Of a stretch of DNA of 64,000 bases, positions 10,409 through 21,810 are shown piece by piece. Position numbers and translations under genes: made by a program. The DNA is from Metellina segmentata (lineage: Eukaryota > Arthropoda > Arachnida > Araneae > Tetragnathidae), in contig OX375878.1 of NCBI GenBank assembly GCA_947359465.1, positions 89,068,377 to 89,132,376 on the forward strand. Direction: 5' to 3'. The notes beneath the pieces were generated by a model that searched no databases, was not told the DNA's origin, and was given only the letters and a program-made list of their open reading frames with translations. Each line of letters opens with the position of its first letter. Position 1 is the first letter of the stretch.

Positions 10409-11208
10409 GGATGCGACATAGACGACAAAATATCGATGTTTAGAAACATCGATGTTCAAAATTAAGACATCGATGTTGATAATACATCGCCCAAAAACCA
10501 TCGATGTTTTTAAAACAGGGTATTTAAATTTTTCCCCCGATTTCTTAAAACTGGCTTAGCAACATCAAACAGTAATGTTCCCCGATGGGAGAGATTTATT
10601 TTGTCCTTAGCCGTGTTTATTAATTTATAACTACGAATTTTTTTAAGTGTCAAAAAAATTAATAAGAACGATTAACAAATCTTTTATTTTCAAATCGAAT
10701 AATATTAACGAAAATAATATTTACAACAATTTGACATGGGTGCTACTAACTATAAGTATAATTAGGTAGGTACTTAACAAAAATTATTGTTAGTTATTAT
10801 TCATTATTTATCAACTTATGGGGAGGAAAATGCAACAAACATATTTTTTATTTACTGCAAATAAAAAATATTGGGGCCTATAATTATTACAAGTCTTAAT
10901 ATTTGTTATTTACAGTTTGTGAAAAAAAGAAGTTTGTTAACTTTCTTCACCTTAAGCCGACTTCTTTTTTCACTAACTATCCCAGCAGTTAGGGAAAAAA
11001 CTCTTTCTGGCGGGACTTATGTCGCCGTCACTTACAAATACGTAGTTGCACGTTCACTTTTCTTAATTTTTACTATGGTGTTGTATTCATTCAAAAATAA
11101 AACATCGATAATATTAAAACATCGATGTCAACAAACATCGGCTCCAATAAATAGATGGTAAGTACATCAATGTTTTTTTTTGAAAACATCGACATTGATG
11201 TCGCATCC
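10409..11208 (+). mobile_element. hAT-like non-autonomous element
   Basis: The left end reads GGATGCGACATAGACGAC and the right end, reverse-complemented, TAGGGATGCGACATCAATGT, so the ends are inverted. Clusters of ATCGATGT palindromes sit inside both ends (10427-10515 and 11100-11200). The YAGGGATG-type start suggests hAT, but no 8 bp target duplication could be matched. It has no credible open frame. Confidence 0.6.
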
Positions 11209-11259
11209 CTACTTTTCAGACCCTTCACCCTTGGCCACTTTGGTCTAAAAGTATGTTCA

Positions 11260-11434
11260 ATTTACTGATTATGAAAATTATGCTGCTTGGTTATTTTTTT
11301 AATTTTTATAATGTTAATTTTTTATTTAAAAATAAAACATCGACAAGAATAAACATCGATGTTAAAAAAACATTGGCTCCAATACATCGATGTTTTTTAT
11401 AAAACATCTACATCGATGTCGCATCCCTACTATT
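11260..11434 (+). mobile_element. Second right end of the same hAT-like element
   Basis: Repeats the right end of the preceding element: AAAAATAAAACATCGA, AAACATCGATGT, GGCTCCAATA and GATGTCGCATCCCTAC occur in the same order as at 11090-11208. This is either a 3'-end duplication or a second truncated copy next to the first. Confidence 0.65.
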
Positions 11435-13018
11435 AAGACGTTTAAGTGGTTTGACACAGTGGCTAAAATGGATGTATCGACAGCCTGAGTGCGGTCATCT
11501 ACAGCTACTCTCCTGAAACACATGCAAGACTTGGGTGCATGAAAACAAGTAAAGGCAGCAAAACGATTGATTTGACCGAAAAATTCGAACAATGATACAT
11601 TTTAATACAGTATGTAAGTACAAAATGTAAACAAAATTGTTTTCATAGTCATTAAATTACATTACATATTCAAGCAAAATTCGTTTTTTTACTAAGAAAT
11701 AACCTTTTCATTCTGAATTATCAAATTATCCGTATGGGGTCTGGTCCCAATTGATTCGTATGATTGGCGTTCTACCTTACTTGAAATGCCATGTACTAAG
11801 AAATGGTGCAAACCAAAAACTTGTCTATTGTTATCACGGAATACATCTTCTATCAGTATTACCGTTTTGTTTCTGTATAATGTTACATAAAGTAGCATAG
11901 ATTTTCAAAAATGTATTTTTCCATATAGTAATTCTAAAACAAGTACTTGTATATAAATTTTGGTGCATATAATCTTCTAATTTGACTCTTGTATACAGTC
12001 TTATACTATGTGAATTAAAATGACTAATGCCTCGAAGACAAGAGTGAGAAATCGATCAGGATACAACAGATTTCATATTTGTAATTCACGAACCGTTTTG
12101 AACCTATGGATTATTCGCATGTAGTTCCCGTGAAATTAACGTGGATCATTCACAGACTAATCCGTTTAATAATCTCACATGTGTCATCTCTGTACCACCA
12201 CACAACACACATTTGTCTTAATTATAGTCTTTAATAGCCATTACTTCCCTGAAAATACTTTTTTGTGTTGTATATGAAATAATATTGGGGTTTCCCTTTT
12301 GTAATAAAGAAACACTGAATTTTCGTTTTCAATGGAAAGATTGAGCAAACGGTAAAACAATAAATGTGTCCTGTGTAACACACATATGTTATAATGGGGG
12401 GAAATTAATATTATACCCAGAGGTTGACGCAATCTAAAGTGATCACTATTTATAGGACTATGCCTGAAAGCGTATTCGTTGTCTGCAACAGATAATTAAC
12501 TACGTTTTCTTAATGTATGGACTAGTCTGTTTCCGTAAGCTAATCAAATATAAGACAAAAAAATACTTGTATTATATTTCATTATCTTACTGTAGGTACA
12601 AACCCTTTCGTCGGAGTAGATAGTTCTTTTTATTTAAGGCCTTCATGTGTTGTTTGGGAATAACTTTTGATTAAAGAAGTTTTTAATTTAATTTTTTTCT
12701 GCATCCTGTTTACCGCATTAATGATTGTCAATTTGGAGTGGAGACGTTATTGTACCATTTGTTTCGAAGATGCTGATGAAAATGCAGTTACTGGCAACTG
12801 TGAACGATAATGTCCGATGTCACAAAATTTCTCTCTGCCTGAAATTCACCAACAATGTTTACAGGACACGTGCTTTCGACAAGATGAAGTGATCATAAAG
12901 CTCGGACAATCATGCAAATTATAAAGGACGCATTTCCGGGGCAAATAAAATCTGATGATGTCGATAGCCCCTAACCTTGTTCCTCTGACTATACCGTTTC
13001 ATATTTTTTTATGGCGCT
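11435..13018. other. Unannotated stretch, no supported gene
   Basis: AT-rich unique DNA. Short frames (11362-11592 minus, 11692-11898 minus, 12241-12432 minus) have no recognisable domain. A segment at 12735-12900 has two overlapping open phases and may be a decayed coding fragment, but neither phase matches a family I can name. Confidence 0.4.
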
Positions 13019-13031
13019 ACTTCAAGAAACG

Positions 13032-13292
13032 CCGACCAACCGGTATAGTGGTTAAGGTGTTAGCCTCTAGATCGGAAGGTCCGGGAATCCGGGTTCGGGC
13101 ATGGATGTTTGTAAGCGTATACCAGCTCAGGTATTGCTTCGTCATCTGAACATGGTTCAAAATTACGAAGTAATTGTTAGGGACAATGATGGCCCTCCCA
13201 CTGGGTGCTCCTTCACAAGTGGCCATCACTTCCGGCCTTGTAGTGGCCAATGACTTCGGTCAAATGTGCCCGCCCCATTAGAAGAAAAAAAA
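13032..13292 (+). mobile_element. SINE type A with alternative 3' end, poly-A and 13 bp TSD
   Basis: The head GACCAACCGGTATAGTGG, TTAAGGTGTTAGCCTC and GGGTTCGGGC is tRNA-like (A box TAGTGGTTAAGG; B box GGTTCGNNTCC diverged). A shortened body follows (GCTCAGGTATTGCTTCGTCA, GGTTCAAAATTACGAAGT). From about 13170 it switches to a 3' region not found in the other SINEs, ending CGCCCCATTAGAAG plus an A-run. It is flanked by ACTTCAAGAAACG at 13019-13031 and 13293-13305, a perfect 13 bp duplication. This is the cleanest retroposition event in the window. Confidence 0.93.
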
Positions 13293-13305
13293 ACTTCAAG
13301 AAACG

Positions 13306-13940
13306 AGTCTACGCTAACAAGCCGACAACGATCCAACAGTTTAAACATAACATTAGTGAGAAATTGAGCAAATAACCACGGAAATGTTTTCAGACGAAAC
13401 GGAAAATGTGGTCAAAACGGCTCGTATTTGTAGCTCTGTCAGAGGTGAGTATTTGATCTAAACCAAATGCGGGCAATTCCATAAATGAAGTGATTAATTG
13501 AATGAACAATATGTAAAAAACAATTAACATTTGAAAATGTTTTATTTAAAAGTTATTCCCAAGCAAATTGCAGCTCTAACATAAAATCCACCCTATATAA
13601 AAAAAGGATTCGGAATAACGACCTCATATGCAACATATATATCGTCATACAGATGATATTAGATTCTAAATCCAGCCAACTCATCTTTAGATCAACTGTG
13701 AGACAGAAAAACATCTCTTCCCTGCATCTTCTCGGACAAGTTGGGGTTTAATATCTTGGCATGGTACAAATACAAAATTCAGCGTTTGGATATCGCAAGT
13801 TACTACTACTCGCATACACTACTGACCAATTGGTCTTGTAGTCAGGGGGCTGGCTTTTGAATCGAAAGGTTCCTGTACGAATCAGCGATGAAACATGGAT
13901 GGATATTTGCATGTCTGAAATGAATGTGTGCACTCTCTGT
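13306..13940. other. Unannotated stretch
   Basis: No gene recognised. The segment 13490-13580 shares words with 7030-7110 (see that entry). Confidence 0.4.
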
Positions 13941-14630
13941 ATAAACGGGTTGTTCCTAGAATGTGTAGTTTGTAATGTAAAGTGTAACGTGAACCCCTCG
14001 AGGGTCACTAGGGTAACGCAAAGTGGTTAATAAATCCAATAAGCGAGTTGTGTCTAGAATGTGTGTTGTGTAATGTAAGGTGTAACATGAACCCATCGTG
14101 GTGCACTAGGTTAACGTAATGTGGTTAACAAATCCAATAAACGGGTTGTGCCTGGAATATGTGGTGTGTAATTTAAGGTGCAACATGAACCCATCGTGAT
14201 GCACTAGGGTAACGTAATGTGGTTAACAAATCCAATAAACGGGTTGTGCCTGGAATGTGTGTTGTGTAGTGTAAGGTGTAACATGAAACCATCGGGGTGC
14301 ACTAGGTTAATGTAATGTGGTTAACAAATCGAATAAATGGTTTGTGCCTATAATGTGTGTTGTGTAATGTAAGGTGTAACTTGAACCCATCGTGATAAAC
14401 TAAGGTAACGTAATGTGGTTAACAATCCAATAAACGGGTTGTGCCTGGAATGTGTGTTATGTACTGTAAGGTGTAACATGAACCCATCATGGTGCACTAG
14501 GGTAACGTAATTTGGTTAACAAATCCAATGAAAGGGTTGTGCTTAGAATGTGACGTGGGTAATGTAAGGTGTAATATGAACACATCGTGGTGCACTAGGG
14601 TAATGTAAGGTGGTCAACAAATCCACCATT
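13941..14630 (+). repeat. Seven-unit tandem array, 98 bp period
   Basis: ATAAACGGGTTGT-type unit starts fall at 13941, 14039, 14137, 14235, 14333, 14430 and 14528, so spacing is 98 bp (one unit 97). Units share GGAATGTGTGTTGTGTAATG, GGTGTAACATGAACCCATCG and CACTAGGGTAACGTAATGTG. Divergence between units is visible, greatest at the two edges. Confidence 0.95.
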
Positions 14631-14639
14631 GTTGTGAGT

Positions 14640-14840
14640 GCCGAAATGAACAATGTTAAATTGGCCGGGGTTGGTGGGGTTTAACTGCGTATATTTGGCC
14701 ATGCTGCGCCAGACACAAAACAGACACTATCAAGTAATGGACATGCACACAAAGAAAGTTTTACTGATCCAGAAGAGAGAAATGCAACTAGGGAGGAATC
14801 GAAGCTACTTCACATAGAACGGCTGGGGATTAGAAAAAAA
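14640..14840 (+). repeat. Dispersed fold-back repeat 'C', degenerate copy
   Basis: TTGGCCATGCTGCGCCAGAC, AAAACAGACACTATCAAGTA, AGAGAGAAATGCAACTAGGG and a following CTACTTCACATAGAA match the better copy at 40943-41115 in the same order. It abuts the 98 bp array. Confidence 0.6.
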
Positions 14841-14999
14841 ATCAAAAGGTCTCCAATATCAAACAAAACCCCTTCCTTGTCCGGATGATCGGTATGTCCT
14901 CCCTCATGCCACTGTCTCTCGAATCCCCGCCGTCATGGACATGGGGGAAAATGTTCGAGAAACAGTTTATAATTGAAATAAACTGGCATACGACTTAGT

Positions 15000-15420
15000 A
15001 CTCGTACGATCCAGATAGGGATTGTTGCTTTAAAGTTTTTAGGCATATATCAACGTCCTCTGACGCTTATAGTGCATTGTTCGCTGGTGTGTTTCTTGCG
15101 GGTTGTTTTGCCTCACTTTGAGAACTCGCATGTAAATAAGGGTGCTCGTGGCTCGATGTAATTTATCTCGCCAATAAAACACACGACAGCGCGTTTTGGA
15201 ATTTTTAAACAAGTCTTGTGATTTAACAGCGTTTGTCAGGGCTTTTCGTCATCTCTTCTCTCCCGAGGAGCAGGGCTGCTGTCTAAGCAATACTTCTTTC
15301 TCTCTTACACAAATAAATAATTGAACACCTTCTTACGTTCGCCTTCTTAGCATAGGGAATGGGGTAGGATCGTATTTTTTTGGGTGCGCGCGTTGTTAAA
15401 GGATATTGCGGGGGGAAGAT
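15000..15420. other. GC/CpG-richer unique island
   Basis: Non-repetitive DNA with visibly more CpG than its flanks. Contains CCAATAAAACAC (15171) and TGATTTAACAGCG-type words that could be homeodomain-like sites. No open frame of note. Candidate regulatory DNA by composition and absence of repeats only. Confidence 0.3.
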
Positions 15421-16279
15421 AACAATAGGCAGTTTTGTTACACTTCATTAACCACTTTAAATTTATTTCCCGAGCTATCTATCCGACTGTATTGTAATGA
15501 ACTCATCGAACTGTTGCAAATATCATGTTTTCGTGTGGGCATGCGTGTAGAATATGAAATGGGATACGTACTTATGATACAAAATGCTCTAGCGTACTTC
15601 TTCCGAGGAATTTCTTGGAATGAAGGTTTCCTTTCGCGTGAAAATAAGTCGGATGATAAATTTCCAATTTCATACCAAATGGATGGATATAACGAGGTAT
15701 TGTCAAGTTTTTGCAATATCTTTTTTTTAAAACTTCAAAAAGAAACCCTTTTGTAAACGGAGAACAGAAACATTTTTGTTTATCATTGTATCTTTAAACT
15801 GGATGATTATGATATTTCCCTTTTTTTAAATAGTTCATGTCAAGGTTGCGAGAGATTGCAAAATTTGCAATTTCATCCTCTAAAGTAAGAGAAACTTGTT
15901 CTAGCTAATTTAAAATCTTATCTCTGGATTCAAAATAGCGGATCGTATTCTAAGATTGATAGCGTGTTACTTTTTCAAGATAGTATTGTGATACCTATTC
16001 CGTAAAACTTCTACGCTGTTGGAAAAGTTCCCAGAATCGAGGCTTTCCCCCTTGACGTTGTCATTTGTGCTTTTGTCACCCTCTCCTCAATTTGATGTAG
16101 TTATTGTGACGAATATATTTCTTTAACAGGTGAAATAGTTTGAATTCGAAAACTCTGTCATAACAATTCAAACTGATAATCATTTGTACACAGTTGATTC
16201 AAAAGCTAAGCATAATTCGTGAAAATTAAAGAACAAAGGGTTAGTGCAAAAACAATTGCTCAAAATGTTCTGATTTTAA
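15421..16279. other. Unannotated stretch with overlapping open frames
   Basis: A 116-codon plus frame (15406-15756) and a 92-codon minus frame (15438-15716) overlap almost completely. Neither has a recognisable domain, and overlap on opposite strands suggests chance. No repeat recognised. Confidence 0.4.
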
Positions 16280-16459
16280 ATACCACACTCTGGTTCCATA
16301 GAAAGATAACCAAACTCTAATTTCACCTATCTACATCTTTATAAACCAACCCGAACTGTGTTACTGTGACTCCTGTTTCACTTGGTCACGGTTTAACCTA
16401 TACCAAGACCTGAAGACCGTGTTTTACAAGTCGCTTAGCGACCAACTCCTGTTCTTACC

Positions 16460-16577
16460 AATCGTCCTCTCACCGTGGTTGAAAATTACGAGGTGTTGAA
16501 CTCGGATCTTTCCCTTAAGGGATTCATCCCGAACCGTCTTCAAAAGCTCGTTGTGTTGCTCTAGTACGACGTTAATT
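16460..16577 (+). mobile_element. SINE body/3' fragment
   Basis: CACCGTGGTTGAAAATTACG, CGGATCTTTCCCTTAAGGG and TTGTGTTGCTCTAGTACGAC, ending GTTAATTACA. The 5' head and first half of the body are absent. Confidence 0.85.
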
Positions 16578-16660
16578 ACAGAATTTCCAAAAATTTACCT
16601 TTTCTTACCAGGAGCTGTCCCATACAGATACCAATACAATATAAATATGGGAAAGTAGAA

Positions 16661-16785
16661 AGGTATTTTAATTAACGTCGCACTGAAGCTATACAACGGG
16701 CCATTATTGTCCAAGATCTGAGGACAGCACAACGTAATTTTGAACCGCGGTCAGATGACGAGGTCACACCTGAGTTGCTGGATTT
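16661..16785 (-). mobile_element. SINE body/3' fragment
   Basis: Reads on plus as AGGTATTTTAATTAACGTCG then ACGGGCCATTATTGTCC and GGTCAGATGACGAGGTCACA, i.e. a minus-strand SINE 3' half. It lies in opposite orientation to the copy 85 bp upstream. Confidence 0.85.
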
Positions 16786-17591
16786 GTGGAGTATGAATAA
16801 ATTAGTTAGTTCTTAACTCATATAAAAAAGTCAAATATTGTGTGTGCTTCTGTCTTTCCTAAGCAGTCTGGTGCGGTCTCGAACCTTTAAAATTCAACAA
16901 TTCAGGGACCTTTAGAGGCATCAAGAATATGAGGAGGAACGCACCGTATTTAACTCGAACGTTATTCTATACTGCGCATCTTTTGCACTATATTGAGCAT
17001 CACATTGAAATATTTTCGTTTCTTTGCCTTCTAACTGGTCTACAACTAAAAGGCCTCAATATGATGTTCTTTTTGAAGAGCATGATCATCAGAATAGATC
17101 ATTAAACTCCTGTCTACAAGTGTCTTAAGTACTAAACACAGATCTAATACTACAGCCACCAAATACGATTTACACGAGAACAGATAGTCATAAGACAACC
17201 TGAACCGTTAACATATTTGTTACTCTGTATGTAGCAAGATTTCTGAACTTTCGCGCATAAACTTCGCTTCAAATTGATGTTCAGCAAAAAGACGTTGAAG
17301 TTTTCTGAAGTGTGAAATAATCGGATAGATGGAAGCATTCTTGGCACAGAGCTCCACATTAAACCCTTTTTGTAAAACCAAAAATGTGCAAACTCATAAA
17401 TAATTGATAAGATTACGACAATAAAATATTGGCGTTCGTTCCTCAGTAAGTTCTGCATGGTTTTAGTTCCGTGAGGTAAAATATTAATTACAAACCACTG
17501 ATTTAATCACACATGAGTTTTAAATATAAAGCTCTGATCTCAGCACAGCCACCCAATGCCATTTCCAGTTATCCACATCTTTTTAAACCAG

Positions 17592-17775
17592 GCTTTGGTA
17601 GCCCAGTTGGTAGAATCGAGGATTATCAACCGGATGGTTGCGAATTCGAAGCTCGATCCAACCAAAGAATAGCACGTGCGAGCTGACCGTGATTCAAAAT
17701 CACGAAGTGTTACCCTCGAATCTTTACCTTCGGGATTGATGCAGGATCGTTACCAATGCTCCAGTGTGACGAAAA
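17592..17775 (+). mobile_element. SINE type B, internally deleted
   Basis: Head GGTAGCCCAGTTGGTAGAAT and GCGAATTCGAAGC (B-box region) joins, after a shortened body, to GACCGTGATTCAAAATCACG and the 3' end CTCCAGTGTGACG. The middle of the body is missing. It is inserted in one unit of the old 370 bp array. Confidence 0.8.
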
Positions 17776-18150
17776 CACCTCTGTATACCAACTCGAACAA
17801 TTCACGCATGTGTTACGCTGTATCGGAAATTTCTCGTTTAACCTTCGCTTTCAACTAATCTACAGCAATACGACGCCAAGTTGAACTTTTCTGAAGTGTT
17901 GGAGCATAAGAATAAGATAAAATCGATTACGAAACTCATGTAAATTTGTACATGAGACACAAAGAAATCTCGGGGTCCCTCAGTATGTTCTTCCCGGTAT
18001 TCGAGTTCCTTAGGTTTACCTGTAAATCGCGAACTTCTTATTCAATCAACAAGTGCCCCGGGAACCAAATACCGATCTCGTAGCACAGCCACCAAACACC
18101 ACTTAGACTTATCCATCCGCATCTTTAAAAAGCCTTTCTGTTCACGCATT

Positions 18151-19230
18151 TATTACACCGCTCCGGGCAGCTGCATCAGAATTTTCAACAACCCTTCAAC
18201 AGTCGCAACGACTCCGCATCATGTCTTCCGAAAGGAGGGCTTTGAATATTGAGTTTGCATTAACGGCGTCTCCCGTGGCCAGTCTCACAGCGATGGCCTA
18301 TTCCGCGCGCACCGCGACATTTTAAAACTCGAGGCCCCTTTAAAGTCGTCTTCGCCGCAAAACTCCGCCGCCATAAAACTTAAGCGACTCGGGTCTCGAC
18401 CCGAAAAGACCTCATTTCGCCACCGACCGCAACACACCGCTTTCATATCCTTCGGAGGATTACTTTTATCGCCGGATTATACTTTTACACTGTTAAATTT
18501 ACTTACCCCACCGAAACAAGAGATGAGCGCAAATTGCCCGGGTCCTTGCCTCGAACCCCCGTTTAGACATCTCTTTATTCTCGTTAACCTGCCCCATCCC
18601 TCTGCAACCCCCCAGTGGCGTGAGGGGGGTTCTCTCATTGAAATGTGCATATATGGAAATGAAGCGAAAGCCCCACTCGCCTTGTTTTGAAAAGATGGCG
18701 AAATGTCGTGTGGAAATGCATATCTCTGTCTATAACGTGTATGAGTGTGTTGGGGCATAGCTGCTTTTACAGGCCAGTGGGGAGAACTCGCCAATATGCA
18801 AATGTTGCCACGCGCAAGAGATTATTATTAATAATAGCTTCTGCTTGTGCGCGTTTTTTTGTCTGTTTTTGTACGCGGAGTTTTTGTTCTGTTTTGAGAG
18901 GGGAGTATCTAAACAGGTTGAAAGGAAGGGGGATTTTTTTCCCCCTCGTTTTGTGCTGTTTTATCTCAGGTATGATAATGCGAGAACGGATGGCGGAAAC
19001 TTTTGAGTGGTCTACTGAAAAGTAAATGGCTGTTTTGAATATTGTTTTCCCTGTGTATCTCCCTGTAGGAATTTTTAGTGCGGTGCATTTATCAAATCCT
19101 AAATGCTGTTTCTTCACTTCTTTGCATATTTTCTGGCGAGGTATTTTTTTGGAGGTGTTCGGAAGTTTTGTGTTAGGGAAATTCCCTAATCGTTACGCGC
19201 CTGTGTGGAAACGTTTAAAGAGATTATGAT
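18151..19230. other. GC/CpG-richer unique island
   Basis: About 1.1 kb without repeats, CpG-rich at 18290-18480, then T/G-rich. Contains the inverted repeat AACCCCCC/GGGGGGTT (18606-18631, 10 nt loop), octamer-like words (ATGCATAT at 18716, TATGCAAAT at 18795) and an AATTATTA-rich stretch. Frames at 18477-18794 minus and 18687-19025 plus overlap antiparallel and show no domain. Candidate regulatory DNA or an unrecognised exon region. Confidence 0.35.
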
Positions 19231-21600
19231 TTTGGAAAGGGATACAGGTTTGCATTCACCAATTGACGCACTTTTATGCTTGGTTTTCTTGGGTATTCTT
19301 GTTTCAACCCATTTTACACGATCATCTTTTAAACATGATTTCATTTTTGCTTGCGAAGATGAAAACGCTTTCTTACACTGTTGTTTTGGTATGTAAATGA
19401 ATCCAGCTCTTCTGTATTGGACTTATAATGTTTAAATTTCTGTTAAGCTAAATAATGAGGTTTAAATCCACGTTCACGGTTATTGTAATTCTTATTCGAT
19501 CAAGATTGGATAGGTCTTTTGAAAATATTTTTCCTGAATTTCAGATTCAAGCAAAAATATTTTGTTTAGTGTTACTGTATAAATCTACTATTGATTAAAA
19601 CTAGCAGAACCGCTCATATCATATGGAGTAATGTTCCTTAACCGATAATATGTATTTATAGCCTTGTCATTAATATTATTTTATACCTTATGAATTTGCC
19701 GTGAATTATATTTCATTCATCCAAATGAAATAGCCAAAAATAGAAACTGTATTTTGTTTACATTTTTCAAATGTAATCTTACTGGTGTTAACTATAACTT
19801 TCAATAAAGTGCACGGTAAAAAAGTTCGACTTCAGTCATATTCATACAATTAGCTTCTGTTGAACGTCCACTTGCATCTTATTCACTTGTTAAAAAGACG
19901 ATATATTCGATATTTTTTTAATCTCTAAACCTATTCATCGGTAGTTCATATTTTCTTTATTGCGCTAATTTCGCTTCTTCTCTAACCACAGAAAAAGTAG
20001 TTCCAGCTCAAATTAAGCATATAAATATGATTAATTTGAGCTGGGAGCCGGTTTCGCTCAAAATTGGCAAATTAATCTCCTAGCGAAGGATTTTATCTTG
20101 TTTATAACTGTTTGTTGCCACTCGCCTATATTCAAATAACGCCGATTGCTGAGCCACGTATATTATTACAAATACAAATACAGTTGTGCATAATAGTTAC
20201 TTAATTCTCATGCTTACAGTTACTGAATACAACGAAATTAACGAACTTTTTTCCTTTTAAACTCTGAGTTTTTTTCAATGGGTTGAAAATTAACCATGTA
20301 ACCGAAGCCAATGCTTTAACATCCGAGATCAGGTGAAATTATTAAAATTTTGTTTTAACTTCATTTAAAAACCATTATTTCAAAGATAAAAATATCTTTT
20401 TTTTTTAATTTGCCAAACTGATCTATTTGAAATGGAACGCGTGTCAAATATTACACATACAATTACATTTGATATCGAACTTGATATAGCTATTAACGGA
20501 TATTTTACCGCACTCATTATATTGGCAGATCTCACGCATGCGTACATAAATCACCTCTCATTGAAATAAGCGTCTTATTCATTATGGAGTTCTAATGAGG
20601 GACATAAGAACTCCTTTTAATTAACGAACATTCTATTATTTCTTGTAGCAGTCGCGTGTGATGTAAATTTAACGAATTTCCTCCGAATTCGTCATGTGTG
20701 ATAGAAACAGCATGTATTTTGTTTGATGACATTTTTCCACTTTCATGTCTGTTTTCCACTTTACATACTGCTGTATCATACGAATTGTGACACTTGGGTG
20801 ATAGCATGATTCAAATACGGGATTTCTATTTCACAGACGGGATACAAGCGGAAGTTTAAACGTAAAAAAAAAACCTTTATTAGCTTTACAATAGTTAAGC
20901 AGCTGCAAAAAACGGTCACAGACGACGTTTTGAAAATTAGACTTTTCCCCCCTGCCTGGTTTTTATTCCAACAAACCGTCAATCATCTGGATTGGCATTT
21001 TTTGATATCGTTTTATTTTTTTTCGTGCTGCCATCCTTGTGTTTCATTTTAACTTCCGCCGTAGTGTTTAATGAGAAGGGCACCGCCCCTTTTTGTGTTT
21101 TAAGAGAAGAAAAAACTGTTGCCATTGTTCGGCTTCAGTTTTCACGGCTGGGTTAAGAGCGATGCCAATGACGTGTTAATTTTGAAGGCTGGATGGATGT
21201 CGTATATTTTTACAGTCGTACCGAAAACTTTTTTGACAGCTGGAAAGCTAACAGCGGGACTTTTGCTATGGGTGGCGAGGCAGACGAACCGTCGCCATGG
21301 GGTGTCCGCGACGAAATAAGTTCGGCTTAAAAAATAATAAGTCCTCTTGTCGTGTCTTCGAATTTGGAGAACGATAGCACAGACTGTTCATTCATTGATG
21401 ACGCATAGCTGAATTTGTTTTGAGTTGATGAAAACTGCAAGGAGAAGAGGATGAATTGAGCTTGCAAAAAACTAGCCTTTTTTTTATGCAACTACTCTCT
21501 TTTCTAATCATTTGGTTTTTGTGGATAATATGCGAGTTTTAAAGCTGACCTTTTTAATTGAGGGTAGGCATTTGGTTTTTTTTTTAATGGGAAAACACAT
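19231..21600. other. AT-rich stretch, no gene; one perfect hairpin
   Basis: No gene or family repeat recognised over about 2.4 kb. The only structured site is the hairpin at 20001-20046, listed separately. 21000-21330 is somewhat GC-richer, with a 66-codon frame that has no recognisable domain. Confidence 0.45.
20001..20046 (+). repeat. Perfect 14 bp inverted repeat (hairpin)
   Basis: CCAGCTCAAATTAA (20003-20016) is the exact reverse complement of TTAATTTGAGCTGG (20031-20044), with a 14 nt AT-rich loop. One further G-T and one T-A pair extend the stem. It is too short for a typical pre-miRNA and no conservation information is available. Confidence 0.8.
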
Positions 21601-21602
21601 TT

Positions 21603-21810
21603 TTAAAAATTCTCCTGGTCTTGACGAAGTTTCTCATCATTAGAAGATAACTGACCAGATCTTGGTCTCATTACTAGAAGATAACTGACCAGATGTTGGT
21701 CTCATCATCACCAAAAAATTGGCACTATCTTGATGAATTATTTCGTCATTAACCAAATAGGTCAGATTTTGGAGGACGAGATGCCTCGTCAAAATCATTT
21801 GGATGGTTAA
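21603..21810 (+). mobile_element. TTAA-type miniature element
   Basis: Left end TTAA followed by AAATTCTCCTGGTCTTGACG. Right end GACGAGATGCCTCGTCAAAA, TCATTTGGATGG, then TTAA at 21807-21810. The two ends are inverted relatives (TTAA-CC(A/C)TCC...TTTGACGAG). Internally it has two copies of AGATAACTGACCAGAT and several diverged ATCTCATCATTAG words. It is about 208 bp including both TTAA sites. Confidence 0.75.

Larger units (their letters stand above)
16280..18150 (+). repeat. Old tandem array, approx. 370 bp units, interrupted by SINEs
   Basis: The block CACAGCCACC(A/C)AA...ATCCACATCTTTTTAAACC recurs near 17136, 17531 and 18070, with a weaker version near 16330. The block CCTCAGTA(A/T)GTTCT...AGTTCC recurs near 17440 and 17975. 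A third block, ATCTACAACAAAAAGAC or ATCTACAGCAATACGAC, recurs near 17040, 17270 and 17865. Removing the SINEs gives a period of roughly 350-395 bp. Units are strongly diverged. Confidence 0.55.

Noticed and set aside
12735..12920. Possible RING-like cysteine pattern (CTICFEDADENAV...)
   Set aside because: The frame is broken by a stop after about 25 residues and another phase is open throughout. Cysteine spacing does not fit a RING finger.
13032..13105. Possible tRNA gene
   Set aside because: It has A- and B-box-like words but the cloverleaf arms do not pair well, and it is the head of a SINE with flanking target duplications.
15406..15756. 116-codon plus frame with a 92-codon antisense frame
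   Set aside because: Fully overlapping antiparallel frames in unique DNA; no domain, splice site or promoter evidence.
20001..20046. Possible microRNA precursor
   Set aside because: The stem is only about 16 bp with an AT-rich loop, shorter than normal precursors. Kept only as a hairpin.
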